A stretch of 64,000 nt of DNA from Chlorops oryzae. Its lineage: Eukaryota > Arthropoda > Insecta > Diptera > Chloropidae. The notes under the pieces were generated by a model. That model was given only the letters and a program-made list of their open reading frames with translations. It searched no databases and was not told where the DNA came from. Of this stretch, positions 41,444 to 51,979 are shown one piece after another; position 1 is the stretch's first letter; each line of letters opens with the position of its first letter. Location of the stretch: positions 28,818,563-28,882,562 of the forward strand of contig CM035809.1 of the NCBI GenBank assembly GCA_020466095.1, written 5' to 3'. The position numbers were made by a program, and so were the translations under genes.

Positions 41444-42044
41444 TTACCATGGGCGCCATAGCATCGATTTCTGTTGCTTCACATCAAGACTGGGCGACGC
41501 CATTGAGTTTTCATCGCTATCGCTGTGATATCCCGATGAGGCTGGACTAAGTGGTGCTGCCTTCGGCGATGCTTTGCTAGCCATTGTCGTGGTCTGCACG
41601 TGGAGTGGCTGCATAGCGGCGGCGGCGGTGGGCGGCGGCGCTGGCTTCGAACCTTAGCATGCGATTGAATTCGAAACCCAAATGGGTCATTACGGATTTG
41701 CCGATTTCGACGCTCATGCCAGGCATGCCGGCCATAACACGAGAGACTTCATTAACTGCATTCATATAGCCATTGCGGAAGCCATCCGCCGTTGTCGGTT
41801 GTGCCTCCATCGATGCCTGTGTTGTCGTTGTGGACTTTTCCGAAATCGAACGAATGAAGTCGATTGCCGTTTCGAGCATTTCCGCTTTATCCATGCGAAG
41901 TATGGCGTCATCGTGCTGGAATTCGGCGACCAAAGTCTTCAATGCATCCAGGCACTTGTTGATCCGTGCTCGACGTTGACGCTCCAACAGCGGCTTTTTC
42001 ACTTTCAGATAGTGTTGCGTCTTCGAGACGAAAGATGTCGCCAT
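41444..42044 (-). CDS. E(spl)m5: E(spl) bHLH-Orange repressor, m5 orthologue, one frameshift
   Basis: 601 nt from the ATG to the in-frame stop after WRPW, one base over 200 codons. bHLH at about residues 8-62 ([34 protein letters not shown]), Orange at about 87-130 ([17 protein letters not shown]). The uninterrupted frame ends at 41577 after a garbled tail; the conserved [13 protein letters not shown] block and MLWRPW end continue in the next frame to 41444. The shift is explained by one extra C in the GCCGCCGCCC run near 41633-41637. The [11 protein letters not shown] start and the [13 protein letters not shown] stretch favour m5 over m8. Transcriptional repressor recruiting Groucho; Notch target. 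Confidence 0.9.
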
Positions 42045-42170
42045 TGTTGTGTTGGTGCCATTTTTTTTTTTATTTTCTTCTTTTTATCGAAATTTTCTTA
42101 ATGCTGAAGAGTGACGCTACTCTGCAGGTTGCTCGTTTGAGAATGATGACTTGTTCGAACTGACTCGGCC

Positions 42171-42177
42171 TTTTATA
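42171..42177 (-). promoter_or_regulatory. TATA box of m5
   Basis: TATAAAA on the minus strand, with a TCATTC initiator-like sequence near 42141-42146, about 100 bp before the ATG. Confidence 0.75.
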
Positions 42178-42825
42178 GCCGAACAAGAATGACGAGAATC
42201 AACCCCTAAAGTCGTCGGAGGATATCGCTGCCTGTGCTGTGTGCGCCATGAGCTGCCGGTGTGCGTGTGTTTGTGTGTGTGTGCGCGATTGGAGAGTGCT
42301 TCACGTGCGTGTTGAGAGTGTGATACAGGAATGAACGGAAATTCCTATAGGAATACAGGCAGGTAGGTCGGGATCGTGTCTTTCGAATTTTTTTAATTAA
42401 AAAAAAAATTTTTTTTTTTTTTTTAGTTTTTGTGGGACTTGGAATTTGATGGATTTATATCGATTCATTGAAATAATTTCATTGAAATCAATTAAAATCG
42501 CTGGCAACGAAAATCACAAGACTTCTTACTCGAAGGCGACAGCTCGTGCTGCTCGTTGTGCGCATGCGCCAAATACTCGGCCTGCCCAAACCCGGCAACA
42601 CTCGCACAGCCCCATGATGACTTGTTAGCGAAAAATGTGTGCTCCCGATAAGCTGCTCTTGCCCGACTTCTACGCCCCTTTGGAAGTCCATTAGCCGAAC
42701 ATGCTGCGCATGCGCAATCGCATGACTCTGCCAGCGACAATGGAGACGAATGCGATCAACACTCAACGGTTCGAGAAACCCACAAAGACGGGGAGAAACA
42801 GCAGCAGCAGCAGCAGCAGAAAAAG

Positions 42826-42874
42826 GCAGGTGTTCACCTCGCGTGGGAAACACACGACAAAATTGGTTCTCACG
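42826..42874. promoter_or_regulatory. SPS plus proneural A site (SPS+A) upstream of m5
   Basis: GCAGGTG (42826-42832, class A proneural E-box), then CGTGGGAA (42842-42849), a 17-bp spacer and TTCTCACG (42867-42874). This combines a Su(H) paired site with an achaete/scute-type site, the known SPS+A code for lateral-inhibition response of E(spl) genes. About 650 bp upstream of the m5 TATA box. Confidence 0.88.
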
Positions 42875-43535
42875 ATTCACGAGCAATCCAGAAATCCGGT
42901 ACAATGGCACAGTCTGTTGTTGTCGATCTCTTCAGGTCGGTCTGTCGATCTGTCGGTCCCACTGATCGTTTGTCGTTTCGTCGGCCATCCTCGTAGCTTC
43001 AGGTGTTGTTGCTGCTCTTTATGATCGTCACACCAACTGACGCTCCGACATCGCCCAGTTTAAAACCGCACCTACCGAAGAGAGGGAGCGGGAGCGAGAC
43101 GATCGTGAGGACGATCGTGTTCGTTATGCATCGTCGATGCGTTGTCATTCGGTCAATGCGTAGCTACTTAGCTACTTGCGATTATTGCATTACAAAAACT
43201 GTCATTATTGCTGTTTGCTTGCTGCTGCTTGTAAGTGGGCAATAACGTGCCAAAGTGACTTACAGTTTTGATGACTTTGCTGACGATTAACGATAAAGTC
43301 AATGCACGCCGAAGGCGAAGATCAGCTTTAATGAGGGCATATTGATAAAACGAATCGATGAAATGATTAATTCAAGTTTTTCTTATATAAGAGGCGAAAT
43401 TAAGTGGGTTTAAGGACGCGTGGCCACAATTTTGAATGTCCCCCAGGGATAGAAAAATTCGAATTTTTTTTTTAGAAATACAGTGGAGGCTGGATCGTGT
43501 GAACACCGTTGCGGTATGAACACATGGACTGAAGC

Positions 43536-43765
43536 ATGATACAAGAAAACAAGATACCGCCACTTGAGAGATTAAACGTCACAAACTCAAAATCGCGATT
43601 CGTTGTTGTTGTTTTCCCATGTAAACTGGCTTTTTACTTTTTTGAATAGCATGGGAAACAAAAACAATTTCTCGTTTAGTGACGTCACAAACTCAATTTT
43701 CGGCTCTCAAAGAGAGCCTCAAAATAGCGGTACTGAAGTGGCGCTATCATGTTTTCTTGTATCAT
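43536..43765. mobile_element. MITE with 10-bp target duplication (Mutator-like?)
   Basis: 230 bp. Inverted ends of about 30 bp starting ATGATACAAGAAAACA, two mismatches. Perfect 10-bp duplication GGACTGAAGC at 43526-43535 and 43766-43775. A 9-11-bp duplication suggests a MULE-related family; the superfamily is inferred. Confidence 0.75.
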
Positions 43766-43799
43766 GGACTGAAGCTTACACAGCAGATTAGGAAGGGAT

Positions 43800-44950
43800 T
43801 TTAGAAGACTTTGAGAATTGCATAAATATTCAGAAGGTAAGTGGCGCCCAAAATCCCAGTGAAAATGGAGGGTGCTTTGAGAAAAGTCTGTATTTCCTCC
43901 CTCCGAAAGTGTGTTAAAGTTTGTTCGGCATATTTAATGAATTAATTTTTGAATAATTACGAGCAGAAAAGTTAAAGGGAAGACAGCTTTTAGTAGTCGG
44001 GAAATCAACTTGGGACAATTTTGGTTTCTTGTAGAGCAAATCCGCCTCCTCAATGAGAATCGATCTTTGTATATCGCTCACGACATAATCCCAATACCGA
44101 AAGAACTCAAAAAATTTCGGATCTCTCGAACAAAAATCCAGTCACGATCGAAGTCTTTTCTTTTTTCGATGATGTACTCCTCTTATCTGGCTGAAGGTCC
44201 GTTAATTTGAAAAAAAAAAACATTGTTTTAAATTTTCTTCATAATATTTATTCGATTTCTTATAAACTTATATTATTCTTAGGCTCATACTCTTCAAGCT
44301 GATTTAAACTATTTGAAGGTTTAAGCTTTCAAATGATAGTATTCAGCAAGAACGTAGAATATAAGATAACGACATATTTTACTTTTATTCGAGCATATGT
44401 GATGATTTTTGTTGGTGCTGCCACAAAGTTGTGTAATTAAAAAATAAAATTTTTGTTGAAAATTTTTCAATTTCACTATTAATTCAAGTTATTAAATGTT
44501 TCTTCCTTTTTTTTTAAATTGGTTATTTTACAAGAATCGCTTATTTTAAGGACGATGTAAGTATGTAAAAACCAGGTTTTGTGAAAGTTTCTAATTGGTA
44601 GTATATTTTTCGAAATTAAGTGGCAACGCTATAAACACAAAAATTCTTTAATTACATTTTTTGCCTTGAAAATTTTTATCTGTCAAAAATTTTCAATAGT
44701 TTCAACCAATCAGAATGATTTTAACGCAACGTCACAAGTACACATGCGCAGAAGAATGAAATTTTGAACTCTGATTGTCGTAACCTTATAATCTCTCATC
44801 CTTGGTATTCAGGAGAGTTTAAACCAGGTTTATAATTTTATATGAAATAGGCGATCGATTTTATATTCACAATTCCCTGTTTGTTTTTAGATACATATGT
44901 ATACGCCACAATCAGCTGCTCTCGATGCTTGATAATTTGACATCTCAGTA
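43800..44950. other. AT-rich spacer with a dispersed repeat
   Basis: About 44100-44160 (aactcaaaaaatttcgg...ctcgaac) is paralogous to 47047-47086 plus 47777 onward, where a hAT MITE has inserted; this copy is the empty site. No gene seen. Confidence 0.5.
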
Positions 44951-44959
44951 CAGGAATGC

Positions 44960-45412
44960 AAGGTCATAGCGAGAGAAAGGGTGCTTTGGTAGCGCTTATA
45001 TTTGCCACAGTGGTATATTGAGCAATTATAAGACATTATCCGAAAAAAATTTGGGCGTCAAGATTTAGTTTAAGAGTTTTTGACCAAAAACCAAAAAATC
45101 CGCAAAAATTCATGGCGTCTCGATTTGGATGAAAATTTATATACTATAAGAATGAAAAATCTCAAAAATTTTGGCAGTCAACATTTTTTCAAAAACTGAT
45201 TACAATTAGTCTAGTTTTGGTCTATTACAAACTGGTCCAAAAAGGACCAGTTTTTTGAACAAAATTTCGCTAAAATTCTTCGAATCTTTCACTTATTCTG
45301 AAAGGTTCTAAGAATTTTGGCGCTAAAATTTTTAAAAAATCTGATTACAAATAGTCTAGTTTTGGTCTAGTTCCAAACTGGTCTCAAAAGGAACAGTTTT
45401 TTGAAAAAAAAA
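44960..45412. mobile_element. One-sided copy of the hAT foldback MITE family
   Basis: Shares gcttatatttgccacagtggtatattg and the following inverted-repeat interior with 32685-33206 and 47094-47768, but the right terminus is not found. Probably truncated. Confidence 0.6.
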
Positions 45413-45759
45413 TTTTAATTTAAAATTATTAATTTGAAACATTTTCGAAATCTAATGAGGATTGCATACAAACTAAAACGGATATAGTCTAAAAAATGTC
45501 TTTTTAACTTTAGCTGGATGTTGCAGAAGTATAAATTATTTTGTTCTACACTTTTACACAATTTATTTTTTTTTTTTTAATTTTATTTCCATTGGTTTTC
45601 CGATTTTTTTTCTATGAATTCCTTTAGCATATCCATTTATAAAAATACATTAAAATTATCAACATATACACGGGGTACTTGCAATTGATAGCATATGCGG
45701 CACACTTGTTCTTGCGGGAGAAAAGTGAACTGTTTATTTAAGAATCAGTGCATCAGCGT

Positions 45760-46620
45760 TGCCCCTTCCGACGACGAGGAAAAAAAATCCTTGGGCTAAA
45801 AAAAAACCCACCGCAAATGATGTGCAGCAGAGACAGAAGCGGTCGGTCGGGCAGGCGGTCGGTCGGTTTAACACAAGAGCGAGCGTAACTCAATCGGTTC
45901 GTTTCGCAAGTGCTGTCAGGACCCATGCCACGATCTCTTTAAGTAACGGTCGCGTCGCAACACGTGCAGTGCTTCGTCTTTCAGTCCAGGAGGGATGCAC
46001 AATACAAAAATTTGAAACGATTATCGAGTGCTGCAGCCCATATTTTTTCTTATGATTATTGCATTTCGCTGAATCTCATCGAGACCAGCTTGAAACCGAA
46101 TCCCTGAGGTCGTCTGCACTCGTTCCGAGATATGTTGGGAGCATGTCAAGTGGTCATGCTCAGCCGCTGGGTCGGTCATGGGCAACAAACTGAAGACCAG
46201 TTTCTTCACGCGCTCGCACTTGAGCGTCTCAATGGTCTTGGCTTGGATTTCATTCCGAGAACTTGCAACGCAAAATCGCTTTGAAGTTTGAAGTACGAAG
46301 AGAATTACGTATTTTTCTTCTTCTTTTTTTTTGTTTGGGTTTATCCTGCTTATTTGCCACGAGCATGTTTACACTTGTCCAAGCTGTACCCACTACTTTT
46401 AATCTGCGGCGAGCAGATAAGAGCTGGCCGCACTGGCGGATTTCCTCTCATTAGCATTTTAACGTAAACATTCGCCAGCAATCCTGCCTCCTGCAGCGAT
46501 CCTATCCATATCCTTGTGTCTCGTTCCCTGCCATTTCGGGTGATAGCTGAGGACAATTCGAATGCATTAGTCACTGGCTTGTGTGGATTGACACGTGTCT
46601 AGACGCTAGACGAATTTATC
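45760..46620. promoter_or_regulatory. GC-richer unique block, possible regulatory DNA or undetected exon
   Basis: Unique in the window and compositionally unlike the flanks. A minus-strand frame at about 46275-46021 (through ETLKCERVKKLVFSLLP) has coding-like codon choice, but matches no E(spl) domain I recognise and has no promoter I can see. CACGTG near 45960. I leave it as unassigned. Confidence 0.3.
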
Positions 46621-47093
46621 AAGACGATTTGTGGCTGTCTCCGTGTGTTTCTCGTCCTCTATCTGTTCGGAATGCTCAACTCGTTAGGCTGCCCAGACGA
46701 TTATATGTATGCGGCCAAGGCCTTTCCTTTTCGCACAGACGTTGAAATCACTTCATTTTTGTTCGACCTCTAATGGACTCCTAATTGAACTGGTCTGGCG
46801 AGATGATTCACTTTCGATAAGGAAAATTGATCGTTAAGGTATTTTTTTGGCGGCCCACGTTTCTGTAATGGCGCCTGACGTCGTGATGAAAATAATTTTC
46901 ATCTTCAGATCCTTAAATCCTCAGAGAATTGCTTAATTTTGGTAACAAGAAGGACTTTGAAACGCATCTCTTGGAAGAATTAATTCAGCTCTTTGCGATA
47001 AACATAATATTCGATATATTTTGCAAGCAAATCACAAAAGTGGCACAACTCAAAAATTTCGCATATCTCGAACAATCATCCAATCACCTTCGA

Positions 47094-47768
47094 CAGGGAC
47101 GTAGCCAGAGAAAGACTGCTTTGGTAGTGCTTATATTGGCCACAGTGGTATATTGAACAATTCTAAGACATTAGTGCAAAAAAAATTTGGGGGGGTTAGA
47201 GAAAGTTTATAGAGTTGTGGACCAAAAACCCATAAAATCCAAAAATTTCATGAGTCCGATTTTGATGAAAATTTATATATAGAATAAGTGAAAGATTCTA
47301 AGAATTTTGGCGCTAAAATTTTTTCAAAAAACTGATTACAAATAGTCTAGTTAGGGTCTAGTTCCAAACTGGTCCAAAAAAGACCAGTTTTTTGAAAAAA
47401 ATTTTGTGCTTAAATTCTTAGAATTTTTCACTTATTCTGAAAGGTTCTAAGAATTTTGGCGCTAAAATTTTTTCAAAAAACTGATTACAAATAGTCTAGT
47501 TAGGGTCTAGTTCCAAACTGGTCCAAAAAGACCAGTTAAAAAAAATTTTTTTTGCTAAAATTCTTAGAATTTTTCACTTATTCTATATATAAATTTGCAT
47601 CAAAATCGGACGTCATGAAATTTTTGGATTTTATGGGTTTTTGGTCAAAACTCTATAAACTTCCTCTAACCCCCCAAATTTTTTTGGATTAATGTCTTAT
47701 AATTGTTCAATATACCACTGTGGCCAATATAAGCACTACCAAAGCAGTCTTTCTCTGGCTACGTCCTG
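47094..47768. mobile_element. hAT-type foldback MITE, full copy
   Basis: 675 bp, inverted repeat over most of its length, ends CAGGGACGTAGCCAGAG and complement. Perfect 8-bp duplication ACCTTCGA at 47086-47093 and 47769-47776. Inserted into a dispersed repeat whose uninterrupted copy is near 44140. Confidence 0.85.
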
Positions 47769-47776
47769 ACCTTCGA

Positions 47777-49020
47777 AGCCTGTAACAAATAATATCATCA
47801 ATATTATTCCTTATTCAAAGCTGAAACAAAAAATATGAAGATACAATTTCTAGGTGTTGGCTTTCCTCTAGTAAAATTCAGTCAAAGATGAAAAAAATGG
47901 ATAAAAAAACTTTTTGAATCGAATTTTTCATAATATTTTACTTATTTTCCTTTCCAAAAGGCGCCCATTATCCTTACGATGATTTTCCTTATTAAAATTG
48001 TAATCCTTAAGATATTATTTCAATGTATGGTATTTGAAAAAAGTTCTCGCGTACGACGCACGTTTGGAGTGCGCACTGCGCATGCGTCGCATCCTTATTC
48101 TTATCATCTTTTTTTTCGTCGAACTCTACGAGCTGCCATAATTTACGATGCAACAATTAAAAAAAAAAAAAATATTTAAAAAAAAACATGGTGGCACCCA
48201 AAGAAATACAAAGCCACAGAAAAATGTTCTCACCGAAATCCAAATTCAGGGCAAATGAGCGACACAAAGCGCAGCCTAATCACGCACCGAATTGTCTTTC
48301 TTCTCCATGTGTTCCAAACTCTCGCTGCCCATAATTTGATCCTTTTTATCACAGCATTTAATTTTAAGAAATGAATCGAAACAATGTACACTCTATCATG
48401 GTTGAGATCGATCAATGGCTTGAAACGCCTATGCCCTGGCACGATGAGTAAGCATTCAAGTGTCAAGAAAAATATAAAAATAAAGGGAAAAAGAAAATGA
48501 AAATGAAAAGGAAAAGAAGGAGCAAAACATTTTTAAATAATTTTCTTAAAAGCAGCAGAAGTGTTTCCCACACTCTCCTCCAGACTCTTTTTTATTATTA
48601 GTTCGATCCTTTGTCCCAATTTATGCGCGCTATGTCCGAGAGAGAATCGTCTAGAATTACACACCTCCGAGTAATGGATTCAAACTCAATTGCACAGTGG
48701 ATAACCGGATAAACATCACGCATCAATAATCTGTTGCAAGCAAAAAAAAAAAAAAAATTAAAAAAGGAACAAAAATCGAAGAAAAATAAAAAGGATCAAA
48801 AATCGAAAGGGATTTGCTCCCACGAGCAAAATGGGCTCCTAAATGAACACGTGTTCAGGGTTCGGTTCGGTTCGGTTCGAATATAATGGCACAGCGATCC
48901 TTCTCATACCGTAAACTTAAAATAAAAGAAAATAAAAAGAATAGAATCAAGAAAAAATTAAGGATCATGCATAAATAAGCGAAGAGAAGATCCTGCAAAC
49001 ACGTTTGCTGCACTGAAAAA
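47777..49020. other. Upstream region of m4
   Basis: No gene seen. One Su(H)-type site, TTCCCACA, at 48565-48572 (TGTGGGAA on the minus strand). Several A-rich runs. Confidence 0.45.
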
Positions 49021-49028
49021 CTGAAAAG

Positions 49029-49061
49029 TGTGGGAACCCGAGGTCCCACTCCGTTCTCACG
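49029..49061. promoter_or_regulatory. Su(H) paired site (SPS) upstream of m4
   Basis: TGTGGGAA (49029-49036), a 17-bp spacer, TTCTCACG (49054-49061), head to head. About 400 bp upstream of the m4 TATA box. Further proximal sites are a proneural GCAGGTG on the minus strand (49303-49297), CACGTG (49346-49351) and a single Su(H) site TTCCCACA (49386-49393). Confidence 0.82.
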
Positions 49062-49435
49062 ATCCTCACTAAGGATAAGGTCTTTTTCTTTCCATTCCAT
49101 TCCTATATACTTTGCTTTCAAAAAAATTAATCTGCAATGCCCATTATCCTTATGGTCCCAATTCGAACCGTACAGTACCCAAAAAAAAAAAAAAAAAAGA
49201 AATACAAAAAATCAATGAGAGCACAAGCGATCGCACCATCTTACCTCTCACTCGTCCGTGCAGGTTAAATCAGAGACACCAGAACGAACGAAAACACACC
49301 TGCCGTTTTTTTCATACGGATTTTCTCCCTCGTCCATTGTTCGTGCACGTGTTCGTATCCTTGCTGAGCGAGTGAGCCTCTGGCATTCCCACACTCTCGA
49401 CTGTTGCCTGGATTTTTTCACGAGAGACCAGCGAG

Positions 49436-49443
49436 TATATAAA
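49436..49443 (+). promoter_or_regulatory. TATA box of m4
   Basis: TATATAAA; an initiator-like aacATCATTCG lies about 30 bp downstream (near 49466-49474), and the ATG follows at 49559. Confidence 0.8.
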
Positions 49444-49558
49444 GGCCCGCTCCTGCAAGGATCGAACATCATTCGCTTAGCAGCATTCAAGCAGTTAACA
49501 CAACTGAAAAGTAATAAAAGAGAAAGATTTTATTTTTTGAAAAATAAATTAAGGAAAA

Positions 49559-50034
49559 ATGTGCATCGAAATTTCCAACAACAATTTAAACATGCAGTTG
49601 AGTCAGCAGCAGCAGCAAAGAAGCCGCCTACGTACAGCATCAAGAAACTAATTAAGCAGCTCTTCAAGGCTCGTATTTCATCGAAGGATCTTGCGGTCGT
49701 CTCGCAGAATTTGGAGAATTCGAAGAAAGTCGAATCGCTCGAGTCGCTCGACAATCAACTGAATGCCGACATCGAGTCTCACTGCTCGCTGGAGTGCTAT
49801 GAAAATGACCGCAACGAAGAACGCATTTCAGTGTCCTGCGAGCTGGAAGATTGCGAGTTCGCCGACCTTAGCGCTGTACCCGTTCATTTCGTACGCACGG
49901 AGCATGGCACATTCTTCTGGACAGCCATCACCGATATCCCAGCTGATAATGATCTGATTGCACCGCTCTGCTGCAGTACCACAAATCAAATTGCCGTTTC
50001 AGCTTCGTTCGCAGATCGATGGGCGCAAGCATAG
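49559..50034 (+). CDS. Bearded-family protein, E(spl)m4/m-alpha type, one frameshift
   Basis: Bearded-family inhibitor of Neuralized, Notch target. The ATG at 49559 (MCIEISNNN) is in one frame and the conserved body in the next. The switch lies at the end of the CAG run near 49618 and is explained by loss of one A from CAAAAG. With that allowed the product is 158 residues. Features in order: short Q run, basic amphipathic helix YSIKKLIKQLFK, a SLESLDNQLNADIES stretch, then VPVHFVRTEHGTFFW, and the C-terminal DRWAQA. Next to m5 and divergent from it, the m4 arrangement of D. melanogaster; with no other m4/m-alpha gene in the window it may represent either. The long upstream open frame back to 49258 has no start codon and crosses the TATA box, so I reject it. 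Confidence 0.85.
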
Positions 50035-50074
50035 AGTTTATTGATAGCGGACGCCCATTCATAGTGCCTTCAAT

Positions 50075-50160
50075 GTCTTCCACAAACTTCGCGCGGATTT
50101 TATTCAATTGAGAAATCCTTTGCGAGGCGCTTTAACCGATAGCTTTATAAGATTGTGATA
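50075..50160 (+). promoter_or_regulatory. m4 3' UTR GY, Brd and K boxes
   Basis: GTCTTCC (GY, 50075-50081), AGCTTTA (Brd, 50141-50147) and TGTGATA (K, 50154-50160), all within 130 nt after the stop. All three miRNA-target motif classes are present. Confidence 0.85.
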
Positions 50161-50429
50161 TTTTGAGAGAAAAATAATTATCAAGAATTTTATATGTTTA
50201 CACAAATATACCAACAAAAAAACAACATTATTTTACTTGTTCAATTATTTTTGATTTCTTTTGGTGGATGGATGTTCGTTCTTCGTCTTTGTTCTTTTCA
50301 GGTGGCCTTCAAAATTGATTGAAATTGGTTCCATATATTTGCATACGTTGAATATTTGCATGCAATCCTGCGCTTCATTAGAAACTGCCATTTGAAAGTG
50401 TAGATAGTGAAATTTATGTTTAAAATTTC

Positions 50430-50870
50430 TTTTTCATTTTGTTCTGTCGGTTGCATCATCCGAGGTAAGTCCTACAGCCTCTAGGTCCCATTTTATTGTG
50501 TCCATCCAGCGCAGTTTCGGACGCCCCCGTTTTCTGCAACCTTGAATTTCCAGTGCGTAGCCTTTCTTTGCCAAAGTCTCCTCGTTTGCTCTCAGGACGT
50601 GTCCATACCAGCGTAGCCTTGCTTCCCGCATTTTCCCAATAATTGTGGCGCAACTCCATAGCGTCTACGGATGTCTACGTTTGGAACATGATCAAGACGA
50701 GTGAGTCCGGATATCCAGCGAAGCATCTTTGTTTCCATAACACTAACCTTTCTTTCTGTTACTTTCGTTGCTGGTAGACACATTCGGTACTATAAAGAGC
50801 GACTGGCCTGATGACTGTGCGGTAAATTTTGGAGTTTAAGCGGTCGCTTATCTTTTTATCGCACATAGCA
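50430..50870 (-). pseudogene. RTE-type LINE ORF2 C-terminal fragment
   Basis: Minus-strand frames 50783-50592 and 50631-50434 give pieces such as KMLRWISGLTRLDHVPN, LRWYGHVLRANEE and RGRPKLRWMDTIKWDL, typical of the end of RTE/BovB-like reverse transcriptase polyproteins. One frameshift lies between them. Located just past the m4 3' UTR. Confidence 0.75.
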
Positions 50871-51780
50871 CCAGTACTAGTGATGTTACGAATGTGGTTT
50901 TTAAACATTGCAAATACGAATATCTGTCGCCGATATTCGCGAATGCGAATGTTCAGTTTTTAATTAAGCGCCACTTATCTATGCTTTGGTATTGACAGCT
51001 GATGTGCCGTGTGAACCCCACATATTTTTTGTTAGAGTGTTGCCCAATGATCCAAAAAAAAAGTAGTTATTTAATTAATCTGTTTTCGTAACGAAAATGA
51101 ATTGAAATTTGTTCTCCAAGCCATTTTTGAATAACTTTTAAATATTGTTTTGAAATCTACAAATCAATACACATATCAAATCAATCTACATAAAAGAAAA
51201 ATATAACATCCATAGGATTTGTACATTTTTCGGACGTTAATATTCGCCAAATATTCGCATAAAATTTTGCGAATGCGAATGACCAGAAATATGCGAATAT
51301 TCGCGAATGCGAACACCACTAATTGACACTACCATATTTAATAAGTTAACATGAGCAACCAAAACGGATACCTTTTAAAAAAATTTATTAAATTCAAAAT
51401 AAAAAGATGAAAATTAATTCACATTAGGGGTACTCATGCAGCTTCGCAAATGCCTTCGCAGCTTTTCCCATCGTAAATTTTCATATAAATTTTTACAGTT
51501 GTGTGACAAATTTCTCATTTCCCACAATTTGCGAAGCTGCATGAGTCCCACTATTAATTCATATGAGCCTCCTCAATTTAAGTTGAAAATTACTTGGCAG
51601 CTTCATGAAAATCACCTCCGTTAGAATATCGCAATTTGGTCTTCAAAAAGATTCCTATAGAGATCTTCAAAAATTGAGTAATTTTCCACGCGTCCATTTC
51701 ATGTGGTATAAAAAATATATTTTTATTTTAATGTATTTAATAATGTGATTAAATTAAATTAAACAAATTGATTACGACTA
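50871..51780. other. AT-rich spacer with short self-similar blocks
   Basis: Clusters of attcgc/gcgaat words near 50925-50945 and 51236-51315, and a 19-bp inverted block (actcatgcagcttcgcaaa near 51432; tttgcgaagctgcatgagt near 51526). No gene. Confidence 0.45.
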
Positions 51781-51781
51781 A

Positions 51782-51901
51782 ATCACAGTCAAGAATTAAA
51801 GCAACAATATCTACTGCACTAACTATACGAAGAGAATCGGTGCCGTGAAACACTTGGCTGTACAATCGGATTGATCACCTCTCGCGTGTTTAAAGGAAGA
51901 C
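51782..51901 (-). promoter_or_regulatory. m-gamma 3' UTR GY and K boxes
   Basis: GTCTTCC on the minus strand (51901-51895) and TGTGAT (51787-51782), after the stop of the bHLH gene at 51980. Confidence 0.65.
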
Positions 51902-51979
51902 AACTGATTTTGCTGTTTTTTTATGTAGCGTTGAGCCTTACGAAATTAAAATAGAATAAAATATGAATGCTTCGCATCT

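Noticed and set aside
49258..49558. Upstream extension of the m4 open frame
   Set aside because: It has no start codon after 49258 that precedes a plausible N-terminus, and it runs across the TATA box and initiator. The conserved Bearded start is at 49559 in the neighbouring frame.
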